DNA from: Streptomyces syringium
GTDB lineage: Bacteria; Actinomycetota; Actinomycetes; Streptomycetales; Streptomycetaceae
Length of the DNA: 64,000 nucleotides
Direction: 5' to 3'
NCBI RefSeq assembly: GCF_017876625.1
Contig: NZ_JAGIOH010000001.1
Span: 2,542,001-2,606,000 of the forward strand
Shown: piece by piece, positions 1 through 9,914 of the stretch
How positions within the stretch are numbered: the first letter of the stretch is position 1
Layout: every line of letters starts with the position of its first letter
Notes under the pieces: generated by a model
Seen by the model: only the letters and a program-made list of their open reading frames with translations
Databases searched by the model: none
What the model was told of the DNA's origin: nothing
Position numbers and translations under genes: made by a program

Positions 1-1492
<1,492 letters not shown>

Positions 1493-1498
1493 TACGAC

Positions 1499-1546
1499 TT
1501 ACAGACCCTCGCCGCGGCAGCTAAGAAGAAGCAGCCCGTAACGCAT
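1499..1546 (-). CDS. leuA leader peptide, MRYGLLLLSCRGEGL
   Basis: A 15-codon ORF upstream of leuA on the same strand. It has four consecutive leucine codons (CTG CTT CTT CTT) and ends at TAA. CTT is a rare codon in this GC-rich genome, so a run of it marks a leucine-sensing leader. The 98 nt to leuA can form two competing structures, described in the attenuator entry. Leucine-rich leaders before leuA are known in Streptomyces; whether control here is transcriptional or translational cannot be read from the sequence. Confidence 0.85.
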   Translation of the reverse strand: MRYGLLLLSCRGEGL

Positions 1547-1556
1547 GATGCACAGC

Positions 1557-1562
1557 ACACTA
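1557..1562 (-). promoter_or_regulatory. Candidate -10 box of leuA leader transcript
   Basis: TAGTGT fits the TAnnnT consensus and lies 10 nt before the leader ATG. The predicted transcript would carry only 3-4 nt of 5' UTR, so the leader peptide would be translated almost leaderless. A weak CTGTCC-like -35 lies about 16 nt further upstream. This is an inference from consensus only. Confidence 0.4.
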
Positions 1563-1728
1563 ACCGAGATGGCCGGTCCGGACAGGCCCCGTATCAGCAT
1601 GCGGGATGCGGTGTGTCATACGGACCGGATCCGGAACGCCTGCCACCCAAAAGGAGCCCAACCACTCGATTTCATTAATCATGACCGCAAGGAGTGACAC
1701 GACGGAAACCCAGTGCCACATTCAGGCC

Positions 1729-2787
1729 ATGGACGCCACATCTCACAAGGTCTTCTGCACCATCGTTCCGCCCCACGTGCTGGACAGGCTCGCGCAGTCC
1801 GAGGACGAGCGGCTCTCCGGGCCCGCCCGGCGCACCCTGGAGCACGACTCCCTCCAGCGCACCCGCCGCCGGATCACCGCCCTGCGCGGTGCCGCGGCCC
1901 CGCTCGGCACCCCCTCCGACACACCACAGCGCACGATCTTCGACGCCGAGCACCAGGAGACGCTCCCGGGCCGGAAGGTGCACTCCGAGGGCGACCAGCC
2001 GGCCCAGGACGCCACGGTCAACCGCGCGCACGCGGGGCTCGGCGCGACGTTCGAGCTGTTCCTCAAGGTCTACGGGCGGCATTCCATCGACGGCGCCGGG
2101 CTGCCGCTGAACGCGACGGTCCACTACGGCGAGAACTACGACAACGCCTTCTGGGACGGCGAGCGGATGGTCTTCGGGGACGGGGACAACGACCTCTTCC
2201 TCGACTTCACCATCCCCGTCGACGTCATCGGCCACGAGCTGACCCACGGCGTCGTACAGCACACGGCCAATCTGGAGTACTACGGCCAGTCGGGCGCGCT
2301 GAACGAGTCCGTCGCGGACGTCTTCGGCTCCCTCATCAAGCAGTACGCCCTCGGGCAGACCGCCGACCAGGCCGACTGGCTGATCGGGGCGGGTCTGCTG
2401 GGGCCCAATGTGGACCGTGGTGAGGCCCTGCGCTCGATGAAGGCACCCGGCACCGCCTACGACGACGACATCCTCGGCAAGGACCCGCAGCCCGCCACCA
2501 TGGACGACTACGTCCGCACCTCACGCGACAACGGCGGCGTGCACATCAATTCCGGCATCCCCAACCACGCCTTCTATCTGCTGGCCACCGCCCTCGGCGG
2601 CAACGCCTGGGAGCGCGCGGGTCACATCTGGTACGACACGCTGACCGGCGGCGAGCTGGCCTCGGACGCCGACTTCAAGGACTTCGCGCGGCTGACCGTG
2701 GAGGCGGCCCGGGCCCGGTTCGGCGAGGGCGCCGAGCTCGAAGCCGTGCTCAAGGCGTGGTCGTCGGTGGGAGTTCCCACCTCGTAG
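1729..2787 (+). CDS. Protealysin-type M4 family metallopeptidase
   Basis: Thermolysin-fold zinc protease of about 352 residues. It has HELTH (two zinc ligands and the catalytic Glu) followed by the NESVADVFG third-ligand helix, and a downstream HINSGIPNHAFY segment with the catalytic His. There is no signal peptide or long secreted propeptide. Instead a short pro-region begins FCTIVPPHVLDRLA, the PPL-type propeptide of protealysin-like enzymes, which can act inside cells or be exported non-classically. An in-frame ATG at 1681 would add 16 residues; neither start has a clear ribosome site, and I prefer 1729 because the family homology begins there. The gene diverges from leuA and is followed 29 nt later by its probable inhibitor gene. 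Confidence 0.93.
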   Translation: MDATSHKVFCTIVPPHVLDRLAQSEDERLSGPARRTLEHDSLQRTRRRITALRGAAAPLGTPSDTPQRTIFDAEHQETLPGRKVHSEGDQPAQDATVNRAHAGLGATFELFLKVYGRHSIDGAGLPLNATVHYGENYDNAFWDGERMVFGDGDNDLFLDFTIPVDVIGHELTHGVVQHTANLEYYGQSGALNESVADVFGSLIKQYALGQTADQADWLIGAGLLGPNVDRGEALRSMKAPGTAYDDDILGKDPQPATMDDYVRTSRDNGGVHINSGIPNHAFYLLATALGGNAWERAGHIWYDTLTGGELASDADFKDFARLTVEAARARFGEGAELEAVLKAWSSVGVPTS

Positions 2788-2816
2788 AGACGAGCCGACG
2801 GGGTAAGGATGGCGTT

Positions 2817-3089
2817 ATGCGGATTGCCATCACCCGTACCGGCGGTTTCGCCGGTATCGAGCGCCGGGCCGAGCTGGACACGACCGGCCGGCCCGACGCG
2901 ACCCACCTGGAAGCTCTCGCGCACCGGGCACTCGTCCCGTGCGCCCCGGGGGCCACGGCGCCGCCCGGGGTGCCGGACGGCTTCCACTACGACATCACCG
3001 TGGACGGCCGGACGGTGCACTGCGCCGACCCGCACGTCACGCACGAGCAGCGGGAGCTGATCAGATACGTCCTGAAGGAAGGCGCGTAA
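2817..3089 (+). CDS. Emfourin-like protealysin inhibitor
   Basis: A 90-residue protein beginning MRIAITRTGGFAGIERRAEL. The IxxTRTGGFAGI start and small size match emfourin, a protein inhibitor of protealysin-like M4 proteases that is characteristically encoded beside its target. A strong AAGGA site lies 7 nt before the ATG and only 29 nt separate it from the protease stop, so the two genes are very likely one operon. By analogy with emfourin it would bind and block the mature protease, protecting cytoplasmic proteins. No signal peptide is visible, consistent with an intracellular role. Function is assigned from N-terminal motif and gene pairing, not from an alignment. Confidence 0.82.
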   Translation: MRIAITRTGGFAGIERRAELDTTGRPDATHLEALAHRALVPCAPGATAPPGVPDGFHYDITVDGRTVHCADPHVTHEQRELIRYVLKEGA

Positions 3090-3129
3090 CGCATGCGGTA
3101 GGGACTGCATACCGCATGCGGTAGGGACT
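3090..3129. repeat. Tandem 17-bp repeat forming a 10-bp hairpin
   Basis: CGCATGCGGTAGGGACT occurs at 3090-3106 and 3113-3129. GCATGCGGTA (3091-3100) is also the exact inverse complement of TACCGCATGC (3110-3119), giving a 10-bp stem with a 9-nt loop directly after the emfourin stop codon. It could serve as a terminator between this operon and convergent era. Confidence 0.7.
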
Positions 3130-3158
3130 AGAAGCCGAGCTTCCGGAGCTGCTTCGGG
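3128..3158 (-). repeat. Detached duplicate of the era 3' end
   Basis: These 31 bases are identical to 3254-3284, the last codons and TAG stop of era (encoding PKQLRKLGF). The copy lies 126 bp beyond the true stop, so the last nine codons plus stop are present twice. The DNA between the copies (3159-3253) is non-coding. Comparable gene-end duplications occur at dnaJ and at 30.5 kb. Confidence 0.9.
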
Positions 3159-3253
3159 ACCTCCCCCCTCTGCCGCCCTCGCACCGCTCGGCCCCAGGGG
3201 GCCTCCCGGGCTTCGGACGACTGCGCCGTCCTCCGGCCGGCCGAGGGCGTCCG

Positions 3254-4195
3254 CTAGAAGCCGAGCTTCCGGAGCTGCTTCGGGTCCCGCTGCCAGTCCT
3301 TGGCCACCTTGACGTGCAGGTCGAGGTAGACCGGCGTGCCGAGCAGGGCCTCGATGTGCTTGCGGGACTTCATGCCGACCTCCTTCAAGCGCGCGCCCTT
3401 GGGGCCGATGATGATGCCCTTCTGGCTCGGCCGCTCGATGTAGACGTTGGCGTGGATGTCGAGCAGCGGCTTGTTCTCCGGCCGGTCCTCGCGCGGGATC
3501 ATCTCCTCCACGACGACGGCGATGGAGTGCGGCAGTTCGTCGCGCACACCCTCCAGCGCGGCCTCGCGGATCAGCTCGGCGACCATGACCATCTCGGGCT
3601 CGTCGGTGAGGTCGCCCTCGGGGTAGAGCGGCGGGCTCTCCGGGAGCAGCGGGGCGATGAGGTCGGCCAGCAGCGAGACCTGCTTGTCGCCCACCGCCGA
3701 GACGGGGACGATCGTCTGCCACTCGAAGCCGAGCTCCACGGCGAGCTGGTCGATCGCGATGAGCTGCTCGGCGAGCTGCTTGGAGTCGACCAGGTCCGTC
3801 TTGGTGACGATGGCGATCTTCGGGGTCTTCTTGATCCCCGCGAGTTCCTTGGCGATGAACTTGTCACCGGGGCCGAGCTTCTGGTCGGCGGGCAGGCAGA
3901 AGCCGATCACGTCGACCTCGGCCCAGGTGGTCCGCACGACGTCGTTGAGCCGCTCGCCGAGCAGCGTGCGGGGCTTGTGCAGCCCGGGGGTGTCGACGAG
4001 GACGAGCTGGGCGTCGGGGCGGTGCACGATGCCGCGCACGGTGTGGCGGGTGGTCTGCGGCCGGTTGGAGGTGATCGCGACCTTCGTCCCCACCAGTGCG
4101 TTGGTCAGGGTCGACTTGCCCGCGTTGGGGCGGCCGACGAAGCACGCGAAGCCCGCGCGGTGAGGGGCCTGGGAGGGGGAGGCAGCACTGTCCAT
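3254..4195 (-). CDS. era: GTPase Era
   Basis: Essential GTPase that binds the 3' end of 16S rRNA and assists 30S maturation. It has 313 residues, the usual size. The P-loop GRPNAGKS is at residues 21-28, switch and G3 are visible as SNRPQTTRH and DTPGLH, and G4 is TKTD. A C-terminal KH domain contains the GPKGARLKEVG signature (IIIGPKGARLK). The ATG start at 4195 places the P-loop at the normal distance from the N-terminus. It is the distal member of the minus-strand run phoH-ybeY-corC-like-lipoprotein-deaminase-like-era, a conserved actinobacterial arrangement apart from the lipoprotein. Its 3' end is duplicated downstream. Confidence 0.98.
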   Translation of the reverse strand: MDSAASPSQAPHRAGFACFVGRPNAGKSTLTNALVGTKVAITSNRPQTTRHTVRGIVHRPDAQLVLVDTPGLHKPRTLLGERLNDVVRTTWAEVDVIGFCLPADQKLGPGDKFIAKELAGIKKTPKIAIVTKTDLVDSKQLAEQLIAIDQLAVELGFEWQTIVPVSAVGDKQVSLLADLIAPLLPESPPLYPEGDLTDEPEMVMVAELIREAALEGVRDELPHSIAVVVEEMIPREDRPENKPLLDIHANVYIERPSQKGIIIGPKGARLKEVGMKSRKHIEALLGTPVYLDLHVKVAKDWQRDPKQLRKLGF

Positions 4196-4243
4196 ACTCG
4201 GTATTCTCCCCGATCCCCGGCCCCCCGCCGACCAGCGGCCCGG

Positions 4244-4597
4244 CTACCCCGCGGTGAGGGCGGCGCGCACGGTCCCGTCCGGGCCCGCGAGGAGTACGGG
4301 GGTGGTGGGCCCGCCCAGGTCGCGGACGGCCGCGCGGTCCGCGTCGGACGCGGCCTCGGCCTCGGAGACGACGACGGCGGCCTCCAGCGACTTCGCGCCA
4401 CTGGCCACGGCCATCGCGACGGCGGTGGCGAGGGCGCTGAGCTTCAGCGAATCGAGGTCGACGGTCCCGGCGACGTACGTCCGGCCGTTCTCGTCACGCA
4501 CGGCGGCGCCCTCGGCCACGGCGTTACGGGCGCGCGTGGATCGGGCGAGCGTGATCAGCTTGCGGTCTTCGGGGTCCAGCGTGGCGTTGTCCGTCAT
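4244..4597 (-). CDS. Degenerate cytidine-deaminase-like protein
   Basis: A protein of about 117 residues starting MTDNATLDPEDRKLITLARS. Homologues in this position next to era are usually labelled cytidine deaminase because the overall fold resembles the family, with RARNAVAEGAAVRDENGRTYVAGTV matching the substrate-side strand pair in spirit. However, the zinc motif of true deaminases (HAE or CAE, then PCxxC) is missing, so catalysis is unlikely. An alternative ATG at 4609 adds four residues. It probably shares a transcript with corC-like and era; a structural or ribosome-associated role is possible but unproven. Confidence 0.75.
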   Translation of the reverse strand: MTDNATLDPEDRKLITLARSTRARNAVAEGAAVRDENGRTYVAGTVDLDSLKLSALATAVAMAVASGAKSLEAAVVVSEAEAASDADRAAVRDLGGPTTPVLLAGPDGTVRAALTAG

Positions 4598-4683
4598 ACG
4601 GCGGAGCATATTGAACGGCGCACCGGCCCCGGCCGCCGGGCCGGGACGCCCTGCCGGCGAGCGGCCTGCTCCGCCTACTTCGC

Positions 4684-5460
4684 CTACTTCGCCTGCTTCG
4701 TCTTCTTCACCTTCTCGACGACCTTGGCCAGCGCGTCCTCGAAGCTGGAGCTGTCGGCCGTGCTGAAGCTGGTCCGTACGACGGTCACGATCGTGGCGCC
4801 GACCCGGGCGGCCGCGATGTCGTGCTGCATGCTGACCTCGTTCGCGGTCTCCGCGACGGTCACGCGGACGGCGCGCGACTCGTCGCCGGTCTTGGGGACG
4901 TCCAGTCGCTCGGCCGTGAAGTCGGCCTTGCGGTCGTCGCCCAGTTTGCCGCTGAAGCTCTCGCAGGCGTCGACGTCCAGCGTGCCCCGCATGATCTTCA
5001 CCGCGTCGGCTTCGCGGTAGGCGGTGACGCCGTTGACCAGCATGGAGCCCGCGTCGCCGCTCTGCACCAGCTCGGCCATGGCGTGGGCCGCCGGCTTCGG
5101 GCCGTCGCTCCGGCCGACGAAGGCATCGAGCAGCGGCTGGCACGGCTTCTTCTCCGTCGTGCCGATCTGCAGCAGCCCCGGGCCGAAGACGTCGCTCGCG
5201 TCACCCATGACCTTCCAGCCGGAGGGCAGGTCACCGGCGGTGAGCACAGCGGCCTTCGCCTGCTCGCCGGTGAGGGGCGTGAGGGGCTTCGCCTGTGGCG
5301 TCCCCTTCGCCTGACCGCCGGCGGCATCGCGCGTCGCCTCCGGGCGGCTTCCGTGATCGGCGGGTCTCTCCCGGCCGGGTGCCCCGCCGCAGGCGGAGAC
5401 GAGCAGCAGGGCCGAGGCGGCGAGGACGGCGGACGCGCCACGGCGCGGGTGAGGACGCAC
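4684..5460 (-). CDS. Secreted lipoprotein, function unknown
   Basis: A 258-residue protein starting at GTG. It begins with a basic n-region (MRPHPRRGAS), a hydrophobic core and a lipobox LVSAC with the lipidated Cys at residue 24, so it should be anchored outside the membrane. A Thr/Pro/Lys linker (residues 30-65) precedes a soluble domain with two cysteine-containing segments (KKPCQPLL and DVDACESF). The segment LTAGDLPSGWKV resembles sensor-like or PknH-type extracellular domains of actinobacterial lipoproteins, but I cannot name the family firmly. It sits inside the phoH-era gene run and is not part of the conserved core of that cluster, so it looks like a lineage-specific insertion. Confidence 0.8.
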   Translation of the reverse strand: MRPHPRRGASAVLAASALLLVSACGGAPGRERPADHGSRPEATRDAAGGQAKGTPQAKPLTPLTGEQAKAAVLTAGDLPSGWKVMGDASDVFGPGLLQIGTTEKKPCQPLLDAFVGRSDGPKPAAHAMAELVQSGDAGSMLVNGVTAYREADAVKIMRGTLDVDACESFSGKLGDDRKADFTAERLDVPKTGDESRAVRVTVAETANEVSMQHDIAAARVGATIVTVVRTSFSTADSSSFEDALAKVVEKVKKTKQAK

Positions 5461-5669
5461 AGGGATTCCCGGGGTGAGCGAAGGGGAGCAGGCCCGTCAG
5501 AGTAGACCGGCGGTCCTCCGCCCACGCGGTCAGCCTCCGCGGGAGCTCCGGGCGACCGGGCGTCCGGACGGGCGTCCGGGCGGACGGGCGGACGCGGATG
5601 CCCGGCTGCCTCAAGGCGCAGCCGGGCATCTGTGTCGCTGTGTCGCTGTGGCGCCGTGTCCCGCTCGGC

Positions 5670-6977
5670 TCAGTCCTCGGCCGGCTCCGGCACGCGTACC
5701 GGTTCGACCAGGACCGTCACGATGCGGTTGCGGCGGCCCGCCGCGGATTCGGCGGTCAGGCGCAGGGCCCGCAGCGTGGGGTCGGTGGTGTCGGCGGTGA
5801 GGTCGACCTCGGCCGTGGCGCCCGCGATGGGGACGCGGCCGAGGGACTTGGCGAGCAGGCCGCCGACCGTCTCCACGTCCTCGTCGTCCAGCTCCAGGCC
5901 GTACAGCTCGCCGAGGTCGCCGATGTCGAGGCGGGCCGTGACGCGGTAGCGGTCGTCGTCGAGTTCCTCCACGGGCGGCAGCTCGCGGTCGTACTCGTCG
6001 GTGATCTCACCGACGATCTCCTCGAGGATGTCCTCGATGGTGACGATGCCGGCGGTGCCGCCGTACTCGTCGATGACGACCGCGCAGTGGGTGCGCTGCT
6101 GCTGCATCTCCCGCAGCAGGTCGCCCGCGTTCTTGGTGTCGGGCACGAAGACCGCGGGGCGCATCGCCGTCGAGACCAGCTCGGACTCGGCGTCGCGGCT
6201 GATGTGCGTCTTCCGGACGAGGTCCTTGAGGTAGACGATGCCGACGATGTCGTCCTCGCTCTCGCCGGTGACGGGTATCCGGGAGAAGCCCGAGCGCAGC
6301 GCCAGGGTCAGCGCCTGGCGGATGGTCTTGCCGCGCTCGATGACGACGAGATCCGTGCGGGGCACCATGACCTCGCGGACGAGCGTGTCGCCGAGCTCGA
6401 AGACGGAGTGCACCATCCGGCGCTCGTCGTCCTCGATCAGCGACTCCTTCTCCGCCAGGTCGACCATGGCCCGCAGTTCCGCCTCGGAGGCGAACGGGCC
6501 CATGCGGAAGCCCTTGCCGGGGGTAAGAGCGTTGCCGATGAGGATCAGCAGCCGCGGCACCGGGCCCATGATCCGGGCGAGCGGCAGCAGCACGTACGCG
6601 GCCGCGGTCGCGGTGTTGAGCGGGTGCTGGCGGCCGATGGTGCGCGGGGAGACGCCGACGGCCACGTAGGAGACGAGGACCATCACCGCGATGGCGACCG
6701 TCAGCGCCTGCCAGGTCTTGTCGAATTCGCGCAGGCTCACGTACGTCACCAGGACGCCGGCCGCCATCTCGCAGGCGACGCGCACCAGCAGCGCCACATT
6801 GAGGTAGCGGGTCGGGTCGGCTGCGACGGCCATCAGCTTGGCGCTGCCGCGACGGCCCGCCCGCACGGCCTCCTCGGCACGGAACCGGGTGGTGCGCGCC
6901 AGGCCCGCCTCCGCGCAGGCGGCGAGCCAGGCGACGACGAGGAGCAGGACCGCCGCGGCGATCAGCTGCCCGGTCAC
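5670..6977 (-). CDS. CNNM/CorC-type transmembrane CBS-domain protein
   Basis: A membrane protein of about 435 residues of the TlyC/CorC hemolysin-related family, associated with Mg2+/Co2+ efflux. Order of domains: DUF21/CNNM transmembrane region with four hydrophobic segments (residues 1-130), paired CBS domains (about 190-330, with [16 protein letters not shown] and [20 protein letters not shown]) and a C-terminal CorC_HlyC domain (about 345-425). The GTG start at 6977 overlaps the ybeY TGA stop as GTGA, indicating translational coupling. The ybeY-corC pairing is conserved in bacteria. The actual transport substrate is not proven; the old name hemolysin should not be taken as a function. Confidence 0.93.
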   Translation of the reverse strand: MTGQLIAAAVLLLVVAWLAACAEAGLARTTRFRAEEAVRAGRRGSAKLMAVAADPTRYLNVALLVRVACEMAAGVLVTYVSLREFDKTWQALTVAIAVMVLVSYVAVGVSPRTIGRQHPLNTATAAAYVLLPLARIMGPVPRLLILIGNALTPGKGFRMGPFASEAELRAMVDLAEKESLIEDDERRMVHSVFELGDTLVREVMVPRTDLVVIERGKTIRQALTLALRSGFSRIPVTGESEDDIVGIVYLKDLVRKTHISRDAESELVSTAMRPAVFVPDTKNAGDLLREMQQQRTHCAVVIDEYGGTAGIVTIEDILEEIVGEITDEYDRELPPVEELDDDRYRVTARLDIGDLGELYGLELDDEDVETVGGLLAKSLGRVPIAGATAEVDLTADTTDPTLRALRLTAESAAGRRNRIVTVLVEPVRVPEPAED

Positions 6978-7471
6978 GTGATCGTGGGAGCCGGGGAGGC
7001 TCCTTCGATCCCGCGCTCGGTACGCCAGCCGTCGATGATCGCCGCCTGGAGGCCGAACATCTCGGCCTTCTCGTCCGGCTCCTCGTGGTCGTAGCCCAGG
7101 AGGTGGAGGACGCCGTGGACGGTCAGGAGCTGGAGCTCCTCGTCCATGGAGTGCCCGGTCGGCGCCTCCTCGCCCTGCTTCTTCGCGACCTCCGGGCAGA
7201 GCACGATGTCGCCGAGCAGGCCCTGCGGCGGCTCGTCGTCGTCCTTGGCCGGCGGGCGGAGCTCGTCCATCGGGAAGGACATCACATCGGTGGGCCCGGG
7301 CAGGTCCATCCACTGGATGTGGAGCTGCTCCATGGCGTCGGCGTCCACGACGATGACCGAGAGTTCGGAGAGCGGGTGGATACGCATCCGGGCCAGGGCG
7401 TAGCGGGCGACATCGAGGATCGCCTGCTCGTCGATGTCGGTGCCGGATTCGTTGTTGACGTCGATTGCCAT
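6974..7471 (-). CDS. ybeY: rRNA maturation endoribonuclease YbeY
   Basis: A 165-residue metal-dependent RNase needed for 16S rRNA 3'-end processing and ribosome quality control. The diagnostic zinc motif [11 protein letters not shown] (H-x3-H-x5-H) is present near residues 119-129, preceded by the conserved [11 protein letters not shown] strand near residue 60. The length is slightly above the E. coli enzyme. It lies 12 nt downstream of phoH and overlaps the CorC-like gene by 4 nt, the same phoH-ybeY-corC order found widely. Confidence 0.97.
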   Translation of the reverse strand: MAIDVNNESGTDIDEQAILDVARYALARMRIHPLSELSVIVVDADAMEQLHIQWMDLPGPTDVMSFPMDELRPPAKDDDEPPQGLLGDIVLCPEVAKKQGEEAPTGHSMDEELQLLTVHGVLHLLGYDHEEPDEKAEMFGLQAAIIDGWRTERGIEGASPAPTIT

Positions 7472-7483
7472 CGCTTCGATTAC

Positions 7484-8476
7484 TTACTTTCCGTTGCGCT
7501 CGTCGAACTGCTCGTACGCGTCGACAATACGGCCGACCAGCTTGTGCCGGACGACGTCCGTGCTGGTGAGCCGCGAGAAGTGGACGTCCTCGACGCCCTC
7601 CAGGATGTCCACGACCTGCCGCAGACCGCTCTTGGTGCCGCCGGGGAGATCGATCTGGGTGACGTCACCGGTGATGACGATCTTGGAGTCGAATCCGAGG
7701 CGGGTGAGGAACATCTTCATCTGCTCGGCGCTGGTGTTCTGCGCCTCGTCGAGGATGATGAAGGCGTCGTTGAGCGTCCGGCCGCGCATATAGGCCAGCG
7801 GCGCGACCTCGATCGTCCCGGCGGCCATCAGCCGGGGGATGGAGTCGGGGTCGAGCATGTCGTGCAGGGCGTCGTAGAGCGGCCGCAGATACGGGTCGAT
7901 CTTCTCGTAGAGCGTGCCGGGCAGGAAGCCGAGCCGCTCGCCCGCCTCGACGGCAGGCCGGGTCAGGATGATCCGGTTGACCTGCTTGGACTGCAGGGCC
8001 TGGACCGCCTTGGCCATGGCCAGATACGTCTTGCCGGTGCCGGCGGGGCCGATGCCGAAGACGACCGTGTGCTTGTCGATGGCGTCGACGTAGCGCTTCT
8101 GGTTGAGCGTCTTGGGCCGGATCGTGCGACCGCGGCTGGAGAGAATGTTCTGTGTGAGGACCTCGGCCGGGGTCTCGTCCCCGTCGCCCTCGCCCCGCAG
8201 CATCGCGATCGAGCGTTCCACCGCGTCCTCCGTCATCGGCTGTCCGGTGCGGAGCACCAGCATCATCTCGTCGAACAGGCGCTGCACGAGGGCGAGTTCC
8301 CGCGGCTCCCCGGCGGCGCTGACTTCATTGCCCCGGACGTGGATGTCCACGTGGGGGAAGGCCTTCTCGATCACGCGCAGGAGCGCGTCCCCGGAGCCCA
8401 GGACCGTCACCATGGGGTGCTTGGCCGGGACCGTGAACCGGGCTGTCGCCTGCGGTCGTGTGGGTGTCTGAGTCAT
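7484..8476 (-). CDS. PhoH-like ATPase
   Basis: A 330-residue cytoplasmic P-loop ATPase. Walker A GPAGTGKT lies near residue 144 and Walker [10 protein letters not shown] near residue 240, with the PhoH-type [11 protein letters not shown] motif further on. An N-terminal extension (residues 1-110) carries a KH-like RNA-binding region typical of the PhoH proteins linked to ybeY. The gene family is thought to work in RNA metabolism, and its tight coupling to ybeY and era supports a ribosome or RNA role. The ATG at 8476 is the first gene of the operon. Confidence 0.95.
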   Translation of the reverse strand: MTQTPTRPQATARFTVPAKHPMVTVLGSGDALLRVIEKAFPHVDIHVRGNEVSAAGEPRELALVQRLFDEMMLVLRTGQPMTEDAVERSIAMLRGEGDGDETPAEVLTQNILSSRGRTIRPKTLNQKRYVDAIDKHTVVFGIGPAGTGKTYLAMAKAVQALQSKQVNRIILTRPAVEAGERLGFLPGTLYEKIDPYLRPLYDALHDMLDPDSIPRLMAAGTIEVAPLAYMRGRTLNDAFIILDEAQNTSAEQMKMFLTRLGFDSKIVITGDVTQIDLPGGTKSGLRQVVDILEGVEDVHFSRLTSTDVVRHKLVGRIVDAYEQFDERNGK

Positions 8477-8684
8477 GGGCCGGCCACTCGGGCCTGCTCA
8501 TCCCCTCTTTTCCTGCGTTCCGACGTGCCCGGAGGGAGCGGAATCCGCCCGATGTCTCCGGACATCCTTGGGATATCAAGGGTACGACGGGGCGCCGGTC
8601 GGCCCGAGGGGTTTTACGGCAGGCCCGGCAGACCCGGCAGGCCCGCGGGGACAGGCCTGTGGGGCCGGGCCCGGTGGCGGCCGG

Positions 8685-9842
8685 TCACGGCTGGCGGAAT
8701 CCGAGCGTCGGCACGGCCCGGCGCAGCGGCCAGGGGCGGGCGGCGGCGGGGAGGATGCCGTCGAGGAAGGCGTAGCGGCGCGGGGCGGACGGGGAGTCGT
8801 CGTAGGACCGCACGTGCTGCCACCAGGCGGCGATCTCCACCCAGCCGGGTGCGGAGAGTGATCCTCCGAATTCCTGTACGGACAGGGCGGCGGTCAGGCC
8901 CGCGAAGGCCAGCCGGTCGGCGAGCGGCCAGCCGGCCAGGGTGCCGGTCACGAAGCCCGCGACGAAGACGTCCCCGGCGCCGGTGGGATCGAGGGCCTCG
9001 ACGGCGATGGCCGGCACCTCGGCGCTCTCCCCGGTGCGGCTGTCCACCGCGAAGGCGCCCCGCTCGCCCATCGTGACGACGGCGAGCGGCACCTTCTCGG
9101 CCAGGGCCCGGGCGGCGGCGCGCGGGCAGTCGGTCCGGGTGTAGCGCATGGCCTCCTCGGCGTTGGGCAGGAACGCCTCGCAGTGCTCCAGATCGGCCAG
9201 GTCCGAGGGGTCCCAGCGGCCGGTCTCGTCCCAGCCGACGTCGGCGAAGACCCGGCTGCCGCGCCGGGCCGCGGTGCCGATCCACTCCTCCTGCCGGCCG
9301 GGCACCAGCAGCGCCACGCAGGCACGGGCGGGCGGCGGGCACTCGGGGGCGGGGGCGCCGCCCTCACCGGGCGGCGGGGCCTCGTGACCGTGCGAGACCA
9401 TCGTGCGCTCGCCCTCGTAGGCCATCGAGACCGTCACCGGGGAGTGCCAGCCGGGAACCGTGCGGGAGAGCCCCAGGTCGATGCCCTCGCCGCGGGAGAG
9501 CGCCTCCCAGCAGTACTCCCCGTACATGTCGTCGCCGAAGGCGGCGGCGAGGGAGGTCCGCAGGCCCAGCCGGGCGAGGGCGGTGGCCATATTGGCGATG
9601 CCGCCGGGGCTGGAGCCCATGCCGCGCGCCCAGGACTCGGTGCCGCGCACGGGGGCCGAGTCCAGGCCGGTGAAGATGATGTCGAGGAAGACGGTCCCGG
9701 TCAGATAGACGTCCGTCTCCGGGTCGCCCTCCGCCCGGACCTCGGCCAGCGGGTCGAGGACCGGCGCGGCGCCCTCGAACACCTCGGAACGCTCGCCGGA
9801 CAGTGCCGTCTGCGGTGCCGCATGAGGCGAGAAAATCGTCAT
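8685..9842 (-). CDS. PfkB-family carbohydrate kinase
   Basis: A 385-residue sugar or nucleoside kinase of the ribokinase fold. Visible are the N-terminal substrate motif GSSPGGIANMATALARLG and the C-terminal ATP and catalytic signature LDPTGAGDVFVAGF with the general-base Asp near residue 288. The Asp/Gly-rich N-terminal lid strand is VYLTGTVFLDIIFTGL. The ATG at 9842 is preceded by GAGGAG about 14 nt upstream. The gene diverges from a GH4 phospho-glycosidase with only 72 bp between the starts, so the two probably share control and act on the same carbohydrate route. Substrate cannot be read from the sequence. Confidence 0.92.
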   Translation of the reverse strand: MTIFSPHAAPQTALSGERSEVFEGAAPVLDPLAEVRAEGDPETDVYLTGTVFLDIIFTGLDSAPVRGTESWARGMGSSPGGIANMATALARLGLRTSLAAAFGDDMYGEYCWEALSRGEGIDLGLSRTVPGWHSPVTVSMAYEGERTMVSHGHEAPPPGEGGAPAPECPPPARACVALLVPGRQEEWIGTAARRGSRVFADVGWDETGRWDPSDLADLEHCEAFLPNAEEAMRYTRTDCPRAAARALAEKVPLAVVTMGERGAFAVDSRTGESAEVPAIAVEALDPTGAGDVFVAGFVTGTLAGWPLADRLAFAGLTAALSVQEFGGSLSAPGWVEIAAWWQHVRSYDDSPSAPRRYAFLDGILPAAARPWPLRRAVPTLGFRQP

Positions 9843-9914
9843 GCTCGCTCGCTGCTCCTCTACACGGGGTGCGGGTCCCGACAGTGTGCCCGATGCTGCG
9901 ATACGTTCCGGGCC
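9843..9914. promoter_or_regulatory. Compact divergent promoter region, kinase/GH4
   Basis: Only 72 bp separate the two start codons. On the plus strand GACAGT and GATACG are spaced about 16 nt and would start transcription within a few bases of the GH4 ATG, implying a leaderless message; no ribosome site is visible for GH4. Boxes are weak matches. Confidence 0.35.

Noticed and set aside
2622..3722. Long minus-strand ORF containing two copies of the era end
   Set aside because: It reads era in the wrong frame; the repetition it contains is the DNA duplication reported at 3128-3158.
8618..8644. Three 9-bp GGCAGRCCC repeats as a binding-site array
   Set aside because: Too short and GC-rich to separate from chance in this genome; lies between the kinase end and phoH with no clear role.
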